DNA of 7,584 nucleotides, taken from the NCBI GenBank assembly GCA_003224135.1, contig QHYO01000760.1:1-7584 (forward strand), in the 5' to 3' direction. The position numbers and the translations under genes are program-made. The stretch's first letter is position 1. Each line of letters begins with the position of its first letter. The stretch is from Acidobacteriota bacterium (GTDB lineage Bacteria > Acidobacteriota > Terriglobia > Acidiferrales > UBA7541). Below, in pieces: positions 1 to 5,871 of this stretch. Under the pieces are notes generated by a model. The model was not told the DNA's origin, ran no database searches, and saw only the letters and a program-made list of their open reading frames with translations.

Positions 1-547
1 TATAACCGCCGCCGAGAACGAGCAAATGCTCGGGGACGGAATCGAGCTCCATGATGCTGGTGCTGTTCAAATATTGAATAGTGTCGAGGCCGTCTAGCTT
101 CGGGACTCCGGGACGGCATCCTGCGTTGAGAAAGATCTTGTCGGCGGAGAGCGTGAGTTCTGCGCCGTCTTTATTGCGGACACGGAGCGCCTTCGCCGCA
201 GCAAATTCGGCCTCGCCGAAGATGAGATCGAGGTTTTTGGTTTTCTCAATCCTGGATTGGCTGCCGTTGCGGAAGCTGTCCACGATGGCGCGTTTGCGCT
301 CGCGGACTTTCGCGAGATCGATTTTTATTTCGCCGGTGTGGACACCGTAGTCCGCTCCGCGGCGGGCGAGATAGGCGACACGCGCGCTGGCGACCATGGT
401 TTTGGTGGGGGTGCAACCTTCGTTGACGCAGGTTCCACCAACGTGCTCGCGTTCGATGTGAGCGGTACGCATGCCAGCGGCGGCGAGCGCCTGAGAGAGA
501 GGTGTGCCTGCCTGGCCGGCTCCGATGACGATAGCGTCGTAGTTCAC
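1..547 (-). CDS. FAD-dependent pyridine nucleotide-disulfide oxidoreductase, mercuric-reductase-like (C-terminus outside window)
   Basis: Reading right to left, 182 codons are present and the gene runs off the left edge. The N-terminus has the FAD-binding GxGxxG (GAGQAG, residues 9-14) and an acidic residue (E32) at the end of the second strand. The redox-active disulfide motif [12 protein letters not shown] follows, with C40 and C45. A second FAD-contact segment, NAGCRPGVP, lies near residue 150, and the start of the NAD(P)-binding fold (LVLGGGY) is at the edge. This order is that of the group I disulfide oxidoreductases (lipoamide dehydrogenase, glutathione reductase, mercuric reductase). 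The CxNxGCxPTK variant resembles proteins annotated as mercuric-reductase-like. The substrate is unknown: the C-terminal dimerisation domain is missing, and no N-terminal HMA domain or mer neighbour is seen. The GTG start is forced, because an in-frame TGA lies two codons upstream. No Shine-Dalgarno is near it. Cytoplasmic flavoenzyme. Confidence 0.9.
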   Translation of the reverse strand, partial: MNYDAIVIGAGQAGTPLSQALAAAGMRTAHIEREHVGGTCVNEGCTPTKTMVASARVAYLARRGADYGVHTGEIKIDLAKVRERKRAIVDSFRNGSQSRIEKTKNLDLIFGEAEFAAAKALRVRNKDGAELTLSADKIFLNAGCRPGVPKLDGLDTIQYLNSTSIMELDSVPEHLLVLGGGY

Positions 548-555
548 GGAATTTC

Positions 556-584
556 AAATTGACCGTCTCTGGGTGACTTGTCAA
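556..584 (-). promoter_or_regulatory. Possible sigma-70 promoter of the oxidoreductase gene
   Basis: On the minus strand a perfect -35 hexamer TTGACA (584-579) is followed by a 17-base spacer and a poor -10, CAATTT (561-556; 3 of 6 matches). Transcription would begin near 549, about two bases before the GTG at 547. That would give a nearly leaderless mRNA and fits the missing Shine-Dalgarno. The weak -10 keeps confidence low. Confidence 0.3.
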
Positions 585-707
585 GAGCTGTGGAACGAAG
601 GAAAGCACAAGCGCCGAGAAAGCAAAAGGCTCCTGGCGCGGCTGCGCTGTAAACGAACCGGCATTAAGTGTTCACGACGCCGTAACAGCTATTTCGTATA
701 AGTCAGC

Positions 708-742
708 CTCCTTCAGGGCGCGCCTCTTCTGAAGTGAAGGAG
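708..742 (+). promoter_or_regulatory. Hairpin that can mask the ribosome binding site of the phosphate transporter
   Basis: CTCCTTCA (708-715) is the exact reverse complement of TGAAGGAG (735-742), which contains the AAGGAG Shine-Dalgarno of the next gene. The 8-bp stem encloses a 19-base loop. CTTCAG (711-716) can instead pair with CTGAAG (729-734). This pairing uses the same left arm and would leave the Shine-Dalgarno free. The sequence therefore supports two mutually exclusive folds, one closing and one opening the ribosome site. Whether the switch is used, and what would drive it, is inference. A TATAAG at 697-702 could be a -10 element placing the transcript start close to the hairpin, but no good -35 accompanies it. 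Confidence 0.4.
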
Positions 743-748
743 CCTCGT

Positions 749-2353
749 ATGGCTACTCTTGCCACCACAAGCACCAGCCCTTCCGCTGTTCACGAAAAAA
801 TTGCAAAGGGTCCCGGAATTACCGGCACACTGATCTTTGTGGCCGTCCTGGTGGTTGGGGTCGGCTACATCGGCTGGAATCTCGTGCGAGACCTGTCTGA
901 GCTTAGAACCGGGTCGGCACTTCCGTATCTTCTTTTGGGTATAGCTCTTTTCGTCGCGCTGGGCTTTGAATTTGTGAACGGCTTTCACGACACGGCGAAT
1001 GCCGTGGCGACGGTTATCTACACGCATTCCCTTGATCCGCACATTGCCGTCACCTGGAGCGGCGTGTTCAATTTTCTGGGAGTGGTTACGTCGACGGGTG
1101 CGGTGGCGTTCGGTATCGTTTCGTTGTTGCCAGTTGAGCTGATTTTGCAGGTCGGAAGCGGGGCCGGGTTTGCCATGGTATTCGCGCTGCTGGTGGCCGC
1201 GATCTTGTGGAATCTCGGCACGTGGTATTTCGGTTTGCCGGCGTCCAGCTCGCACACGCTTATCGGCTCAATTATCGGAGTCGGCATTGCAAATCAATTG
1301 ATGGCAGCACGAACCGGCACGAGCGGCGTGGACTGGGTGCAGGCCGCGAACATCGGCAAGTCGCTTCTAATTTCGCCGATGGTTGGCTTCATTTGCGCGG
1401 CACTGCTGCTGATTCTGATGAAGGTACTGGTGAAGGAGAAGAAGCTTTACGAAGCTCCAGAAGGAACGAAACCACCACGCTTCTGGATCCGCGGGTTGCT
1501 GATGTTGACGTGCACAGGCGTGAGTTTCTTTCATGGTTCAAATGACGGGCAAAAAGGCATGGGGCTGATCATGTTAATCCTGATCGGTACGGTGCCAACG
1601 ACCTACGCGCTGAACCATGCCGTGACGCCGCGACAGACGCAGGACTTTATCGCTGTGTCACAACAGACCGCCGAAGCCCTCAATAAGTACGTGACACCTG
1701 CGGCTGTGGTTGGCGATCCCCGCGACGACGTGACGGAATACATTCGCACCAAGGAATTCAAGCCCAACACCATGCTGGCGATGCGTACGCTGATCAATGA
1801 CATCGGCACGGAAATGGCTCTTTTCAAAGAGCTCGCCAAGGTGCCAAACGACAAGGTGCGGAACTTCAGGAATGATATGTATCTGGCAAGCGAAGCACTC
1901 CGGCTAATGCAAAAGAGCGGTAAACCCCAGTTTGCCGCGGCCGATGTAGCCATGTTGAAGAACTACAAGGGCCACGTCGACCGGGCCACGCGGTTCATTC
2001 CATTGTGGGTGAAGGTTGCGGTAGCGATTGCGCTGGGACTCGGCACGATGGTTGGCTGGAAACGCATCGTGGTGACCGTAGGTGAAAAAATCGGAAAGAA
2101 TCATCTCACCTACGCGCAGGGCGCAGCGGCAGAGATCACTGCGATGGCAACGATTGGGGCGGCGGACGCATTTGGGCTGCCGGTCAGTACGACCCATGTG
2201 CTTTCGTCGGGTGTCGCCGGAACGATGTCAGCAAATCACTCCGGGTTGCAATGGGGCACGGTTCGAAACCTATTGATGGCGTGGGTGCTGACGTTGCCGG
2301 TTGCAATGATGCTTTCGGGATTCTTGTTCTGGGCATTTCGCAAGATATTTTGA
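749..2353 (+). CDS. pit: Inorganic phosphate transporter, PiT (PHO4) family
   Basis: This is a 534-residue integral membrane protein of the PiT family, which in bacteria imports metal-phosphate with protons. The family's inverted repeat is visible. The first half carries GFEFVNGFHDTANA (72-85) and GLPASSSHT (162-170). The second half carries FHGSNDGQK (H262, N265, D266) and FGLPVSTTH (476-483). Hydrophobic segments flank these motifs. A long hydrophilic, mainly helical stretch (about 290-415) forms the central cytoplasmic loop, as in the longer PiT proteins. ATG 749 is chosen over the in-frame GTG at 734 because AAGGAG (737-742) sits six bases before it and would lie inside the coding region otherwise. 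No PhoU-like (DUF47) or pst/pho gene is adjacent, so the usual DUF47-PiT pairing is absent here. The leader hairpin at 708-742 may control translation. Confidence 0.94.
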   Translation: MATLATTSTSPSAVHEKIAKGPGITGTLIFVAVLVVGVGYIGWNLVRDLSELRTGSALPYLLLGIALFVALGFEFVNGFHDTANAVATVIYTHSLDPHIAVTWSGVFNFLGVVTSTGAVAFGIVSLLPVELILQVGSGAGFAMVFALLVAAILWNLGTWYFGLPASSSHTLIGSIIGVGIANQLMAARTGTSGVDWVQAANIGKSLLISPMVGFICAALLLILMKVLVKEKKLYEAPEGTKPPRFWIRGLLMLTCTGVSFFHGSNDGQKGMGLIMLILIGTVPTTYALNHAVTPRQTQDFIAVSQQTAEALNKYVTPAAVVGDPRDDVTEYIRTKEFKPNTMLAMRTLINDIGTEMALFKELAKVPNDKVRNFRNDMYLASEALRLMQKSGKPQFAAADVAMLKNYKGHVDRATRFIPLWVKVAVAIALGLGTMVGWKRIVVTVGEKIGKNHLTYAQGAAAEITAMATIGAADAFGLPVSTTHVLSSGVAGTMSANHSGLQWGTVRNLLMAWVLTLPVAMMLSGFLFWAFRKIF

Positions 2354-2473
2354 GGTATCTCGCGGTATACCTGTGCCTTGCCGACGGTGGCATGTCCTTG
2401 CGGGTGTACAATTCCGCCTGTTCCCTGACCCGGACGCGTTGCGCACGTCATATCTTCTTCAGGCGAGGTCACA

Positions 2474-4435
2474 ATGAACTGTGTGCGGACTATTTTAGTT
2501 TCGCTAGTGCTGCTGCCCACCTGCGCATCTTCATTCGCGCAATCTTCCGGCCCCGACACGCGCCAAATCACCGATCCTAAATCCGTCACGTCCGCTTCGA
2601 ATCCCAGTGCACGCCCGGTTCCGATCGAAGACCTGTACTATACGCGCTCAACGTTCGGAGCGGCGTGGTCGCCGGATGGAAGCGAGATCATTTTTATTAC
2701 GGACCTCTCCGGGCGATTCAATCTTTGGAAGGTAAAAGCCGCTGGAGGGTGGCCGCTACAGCTGACGCAGTCGGACGAACGCCAATTCGGCGCGACCTGG
2801 TCCCCAGACGGAAAATGGATCGTTTACCAGCAGGACACAGGCGGGAACGAGCTGTGGGATATCTATGCTGTCCCCAGCGATGGCGGCAAAGCTATCAATT
2901 TGACGAACACCCCAAACGTTCGTGAAGAGCACCCTCTCTGGTCGCATGACGGCAAGGCTCTGGCTCTAGGGTACAAGCCGAAAGAATCTACGGTTTATGA
3001 CATTGCTGTGCTGGATTGGCAAACCAGAGCGGTTCACAAATTGACGAACGAGCAAACCAAGAACCACGCCTGGTTTGCGGTCGCGTGGAGCCCGGATGAC
3101 AAGACTCTATTTGCTGTGCGAGGTGAGATCAGTGGTGAGTCGGAAGCCGATGTGTACGCTGTTGACGTCGCGAGTGGGAGGCTGGAAAACCTGACACCGC
3201 ATCAGGGCAAGATTTTGTTCGCCGCCAGCTCTCTTTCGCCTGACGGAAAGACCCTGCTGATCATCTCGAACCAGAAAAACGGTTTCGAAAATGTTGCGCT
3301 GCTTAACGTAGCCACGAAGGAGCTGACCTGGGTCACCGATACTAAGTGGCAAGCCAGCGCAGGCAGCTTCTCGCCGGATGGAAGGTCCTTCACCTATGGA
3401 ATCAACGAAGACGGGCGGACGGATCTGTATCTCGCCGATCGCGCGACAGTGCGGCCTGAGAAAATCGGCTTCCCGCCTGGTCTGAATCAATTTTCTGGCA
3501 ATCCTACGCCGTTTTCTCCGAGCGGCGACCGTCTGTTACTAAGTCACCAGAGCTCGACCCACCCCGGCGATATCTGGGTTTACGAGCTGTCCCGTCGGCG
3601 TCCGATGCAGCTCACATATTCAGCCATCGCGAGCCTTGAAACGACTCCTTTGCCGACTGCGGAGATCGTTCATTACAAGACCTTCGATGGAAAAACTATC
3701 AGCGCATTCCTGTGGATCCCGTTCAATCTCCAGCGGGAGGCAAGCAATCCTGCTCTGGTGTTGCCGCACGGCGGGCCGACCGGACAGATGGTGGATTACT
3801 GGAATCCGCAAGTGGCAGCGCTGGTCTCGCGCGGCTACATTTGCGTTGCGCCCAACGTGCGCGGCTCAACTGGCTATGGCATTGACTTTCAAAAGGCCAA
3901 TTATCAGGACTTGGGCGGCGGCGATCTGCAGGACGAGGTTTATGCGACGGAGTTTCTCAAGGCAACCGGCTACGTGAACCCAAAGAAAATCGGGATTACG
4001 GGCGGCTCCTACGGTGGTTATATGACCTTAATGGCGTTAGGCAAAACCCCTGAGATCTGGGCGGCCGGAGTCGAAGAATACGGGATCATCAACTGGTTCA
4101 CTATGTTGCAACACGAGGATGCGCTGTTGCAGGAATATGAGAAGAGCTTGCTGGGCGATCCGGAAAAGAACCGCAAGGTTTATGAGGCCGATTCGCCTAT
4201 CACTTATATCCACGATGTAAAGGCGCCGTTGCTCGTGCTGCAGGGCGACAACGATCCGCGTGTGCCCAAGGAGGAAGCGCAACAAGTAGTGGATTTGGTC
4301 AAGAAGGATGGCAAGACGGTGGACGTCCACTACTACCCCAACGAAGGCCACGGATTCGAGAAGAGAGAGAACCGGATCGATGCCATAGACCGCACGGTCG
4401 CCTGGTTTGACAAATACCTCAAGGGCTCCAATTGA
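2474..4435 (+). CDS. Secreted S9 family peptidase (prolyl oligopeptidase type), TolB-like propeller plus alpha/beta hydrolase
   Basis: The protein has 653 residues. An N-terminal signal peptide (hydrophobic ILVSLVLLP, then ASSFAQ) suggests export, with cleavage near residue 22. Seven PD40/WD40-like repeats with SPDG-type cores run from W65 (WSPDGS) to F347 (FSPSGD), matching the seven-bladed propeller that gates the active site in this family. The C-terminal hydrolase (from about 395) has HGGP (H432, oxyanion region), the nucleophile elbow GGSYGG with S512, D594 in GDNDPRVP and H626 in NEGHGFE. The Ser-Asp-His triad is therefore complete. Family members cleave short peptides, often after proline or as acyl-aminoacyl or dipeptidyl peptidases; the exact specificity cannot be read here. 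ATG 2474 has GAGG (2465-2468) five bases upstream. The 120-base gap after the phosphate transporter holds only a weak 6-bp hairpin (2353-2372) and no T-run, so read-through is possible. Confidence 0.95.
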   Translation: MNCVRTILVSLVLLPTCASSFAQSSGPDTRQITDPKSVTSASNPSARPVPIEDLYYTRSTFGAAWSPDGSEIIFITDLSGRFNLWKVKAAGGWPLQLTQSDERQFGATWSPDGKWIVYQQDTGGNELWDIYAVPSDGGKAINLTNTPNVREEHPLWSHDGKALALGYKPKESTVYDIAVLDWQTRAVHKLTNEQTKNHAWFAVAWSPDDKTLFAVRGEISGESEADVYAVDVASGRLENLTPHQGKILFAASSLSPDGKTLLIISNQKNGFENVALLNVATKELTWVTDTKWQASAGSFSPDGRSFTYGINEDGRTDLYLADRATVRPEKIGFPPGLNQFSGNPTPFSPSGDRLLLSHQSSTHPGDIWVYELSRRRPMQLTYSAIASLETTPLPTAEIVHYKTFDGKTISAFLWIPFNLQREASNPALVLPHGGPTGQMVDYWNPQVAALVSRGYICVAPNVRGSTGYGIDFQKANYQDLGGGDLQDEVYATEFLKATGYVNPKKIGITGGSYGGYMTLMALGKTPEIWAAGVEEYGIINWFTMLQHEDALLQEYEKSLLGDPEKNRKVYEADSPITYIHDVKAPLLVLQGDNDPRVPKEEAQQVVDLVKKDGKTVDVHYYPNEGHGFEKRENRIDAIDRTVAWFDKYLKGSN

Positions 4436-4895
4436 TTCCGTTTGTAGTGCAGGACCTCAGAGCCGGCGTGAAGACTCGCAGCTCCGTGAACTAACGTTCG
4501 ATGCAGTTTTTCGCCATTCGACTGCCAATTGCTACCATTCGATTTTTTCCTGTTTGTGGGCGTTTGTGTTTCATGCCAAGATGGCGCCTCAACAGGAGCC
4601 GAGCAGGGGCTTGGCACGACGCGGAAGGACCACCATCATGCGGCGTTTGAAGCAACTCGACCGTAGTGAAGCGTTGCCAGCGAATAGGATTCACGGCAGC
4701 GGGCAGGTCTTTTCCACGGTTATCGTTAGTCCCATTTCTCACTGACAATTTGCTGATTTTTTGTGTTTTTCGCGGCGGATTGTGCCGCGTTTGGCGCATG
4801 CGTCTTTCTCGTGCGAACCGCGCTGGATGTGTTTCCAAGGATGAGATACAAAGAGTGCCTTCCGAAGCGTTTCGCCTCTTAGAAAAGAGATCGTA
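4436..4895 (+). other. 460-base stretch without a convincing gene
   Basis: Open frames exist on both strands, but none has a recognisable motif, a good ribosome site or a protein-like composition. No relic of the neighbouring four-Cys family or of the peptidase was recognised in translation. It contains one imperfect hairpin (4574-4616, listed separately) and a 6-bp inverted repeat CGCGGC/GCCGCG (4771-4776 with 4784-4789) preceded, not followed, by a T-rich run, so it does not read as a terminator. No clear promoter for the downstream pseudogene was found. Confidence 0.6.
4574..4616. other. Imperfect two-tier inverted repeat in the intergenic region
   Basis: Outer arms TGCCAAG (4574-4580) and CTTGGCA (4610-4616) are perfectly complementary. 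Inside, GGCGCCT (4583-4589) pairs with AGGAGCC (4594-4600) with a single G-A mismatch and a CAAC tetraloop. The arms are offset by an uneven internal loop (2 and 9 bases). There is no T-run, so it is not a standard terminator. It could be a structured RNA, a processing site or chance. Confidence 0.3.
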
Positions 4896-5221
4896 ATGGT
4901 CAAGATTCGCGTTTTAGGAGCGACTCCCGAAGGATCTGACTCTCTGTGCGAGACCTGCAAACGCGGACACGTTTATCAAGAGCATCCGCTTGGCGGAGGA
5001 GGTTGTTTACTGACGGACCTTCTACATTGAGCGCGAGATCCCTTTTCCGGTTCGCGAGTGCACGTTCTAGGAGGACCACTGCCTGGCGGCTGAGAACGTT
5101 GAACCCATTGCGTCAAGTTGGGTTTGTCAGCGCTGCACAGTTTCGTCAGATACAGGAAGACGCAGCCGAATCTGCTGACGCGTCGGCCGATCGCGATATC
5201 TTGTCGAATGATCGCGACTGA
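4896..5221 (+). pseudogene. Decayed first copy of a small four-cysteine protein (two frame changes, two in-frame stops)
   Basis: The ATG reads MVKIRVLG... SLCETCKRGHVYQ, then goes out of frame and stops at 5028-5030. Removing one base (most simply a4981) restores a protein that aligns without gaps to the next gene (5302-5610) through residue 61: L17-C18-x-x-C21, G24, G29, R31, E34, the third Cys position 39, P49-F50 and V52-R53-E54-C55-T56. In this restored frame codon 39, Cys in the sister gene, is TGA (5011-5013), and codon 58, Tyr in the sister, is TAG (5068-5070). A second frame change between about 5100 and 5112 is needed to reach the tail (QVGFVSAAQFRQIQED..., stop 5219-5221), which shares GFV and an acidic end with the sister. 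A start with an AAGAGA-like ribosome site survives at 4885-4890. The coordinates cover the whole ancestral gene. Original function unknown. Confidence 0.85.
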
Positions 5222-5301
5222 GCGCAGCAAAGCGTCGCAAGCCAATGTGCCCGCCGTGCCCGCAGCGGCGTGTACAGCCTATGCGGGCAGAAAGGAGAAC
5301 C

Positions 5302-5610
5302 ATGTCTGTGATTCGCTGGAAGTCGTTCGGCGCAGGCCGCGAAGCATCGCTTTGCGCCAGCTGCGTTTGGGGAACCGTGCGAAAAGGCTATCGCAGCGGC
5401 GAGGTAGAGTCCTTCTGCCGTCTCGTAGGCCCCAACGGATTGGTTCCCTTTGCGGTGCGTGAATGCACCGGCTATGCCGACCGTCGCGTGCCCGGTGCGT
5501 CCGCAAACTCCAAATCCACAGGCCGTCGTTTCGGTTTCGTGACGACTCTGACTCTTCGAGAAGAAGAGCCGGAGTCGATCAACGATTCCGAGGCGATCGA
5601 TAACAAGTGA
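5302..5610 (+). CDS. Small four-cysteine protein of unknown function (intact tandem copy)
   Basis: This 102-residue protein matches no family I can name. It has four cysteines in the order C18-x2-C21-x17-C39-x15-C55, a spacing that suggests one bound metal ion (zinc or iron). All four positions correspond to the restored, degraded copy upstream; the third is TGA there. Conserved landmarks are SLCxxC, PFxVRECT (P49-T56) and GFV (78-80). The last 20 or so residues are acidic and probably disordered. There is no signal peptide or membrane segment, so it is probably cytoplasmic. ATG 5302 is preferred over in-frame ATGs at 5245 and 5281 because AAGGAG (5292-5297) lies four bases before it and because the sister protein aligns from this methionine. 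It is separated from the polymerase-like gene by about 260 bases with its own promoter, so co-transcription is not implied. A role in DNA repair by proximity would be a guess. Confidence 0.85.
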   Translation: MSVIRWKSFGAGREASLCASCVWGTVRKGYRSGEVESFCRLVGPNGLVPFAVRECTGYADRRVPGASANSKSTGRRFGFVTTLTLREEEPESINDSEAIDNK

Positions 5611-5615
5611 AACGT

Positions 5616-5653
5616 CAGCGCGGCTTCGTCTTTTGAAAAAGCGGGCTGCGCTG
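5616..5653 (+). terminator. Terminator-like hairpin after the four-Cys gene, no U-tract
   Basis: CAGCGCGGC (5616-5624) can pair with GCTGCGCTG (5645-5653) over nine pairs including one G-U. An inner CTTT/AAAG stem can form in the loop. It begins five bases after the stop codon, the usual place for a terminator. However, the following bases are not T-rich, so intrinsic termination would be weak. Confidence 0.35.
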
Positions 5654-5710
5654 CGAGTTAGAGAGTCAAATGCAATCAGGAGGGAAGGGAGCGAGGAACA
5701 GAGATCCCGC

Positions 5711-5739
5711 TTGACTTTTCGCTTTTTGTTCGCTATACT
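5711..5739 (+). promoter_or_regulatory. Strong sigma-70-type promoter before the polymerase-like gene
   Basis: TTGACT (5711-5716) and TATACT (5734-5739) each match the consensus at five of six positions and are separated by exactly 17 bases. The expected transcript start is near 5746, giving a leader of about 125 nt before the GTG at 5872. This is the best promoter in the window. No E. coli-type (CTGT-N8-ACAG) or Bacillus-type (GAAC-N4-GTTC) LexA operator overlaps it. Confidence 0.7.
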
Positions 5740-5764
5740 GCCCTGCGGTAGAGGAAACGGGAAA

Positions 5765-5871
5765 CAGGTGGCGCCGGCTCCATTGCCTTGCAGGCTCTCA
5801 CGAGCCGGTTGCCGCCTGTTGATTGCACCACCAGGAAGATGCAAATACCGTACCACCTGCCCGGAGGGTTC
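5765..5871 (+). promoter_or_regulatory. Structured 5' leader of the polymerase-like gene with competing stems
   Basis: CAGGTGG (5765-5771) is complementary to CCACCTG (5853-5859), which lies just before the GGAGGG ribosome site (5863-5868). Nested inside, CCGGCTC (5774-5780) pairs with GAGCCGG (5802-5808). The core of that right arm can instead pair with GGCTC (5793-5797) around a TCAC loop. The leader therefore has an outer stem next to the ribosome site and two mutually exclusive inner stems. No known riboswitch class was recognised. Function as a regulator is inference. Confidence 0.35.

Noticed and set aside
645..690. Pho-box-like repeats (CTGTAAACG and CCGTAACAG, 33 bases apart) before the phosphate transporter
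   Set aside because: The match to the Pho box is loose, the intervening repeat units are absent and no good -10 is correctly placed. Not strong enough to annotate.
734..748. GTG at 734 as the start of the phosphate transporter
   Set aside because: The AAGGAG ribosome site would fall inside the coding sequence; it fits ATG 749 with six-base spacing.
2353..2372. AGGTAT/ATACCT hairpin directly at the stop of the phosphate transporter as a terminator
   Set aside because: Only six pairs, A/T-rich, with no following T-run. Likely chance.
4771..4792. CGCGGC/GCCGCG repeat as a terminator
   Set aside because: The T-rich run precedes the hairpin on the plus strand, and on the minus strand the run after it is A-rich, so it is the wrong way round for either strand.
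5011..5013. TGA at a cysteine position read as selenocysteine
   Set aside because: The same restored frame also has a TAG at 5068-5070 and needs two frame changes. The sister gene uses Cys, and no selenoprotein context is visible. Decay explains it better.
5788..5871. Upstream ATG at 5788 as the start of the polymerase-like protein
   Set aside because: It has no ribosome site, adds residues without family similarity and covers the structured leader. GTG 5872 has GGAGGG at a suitable distance.
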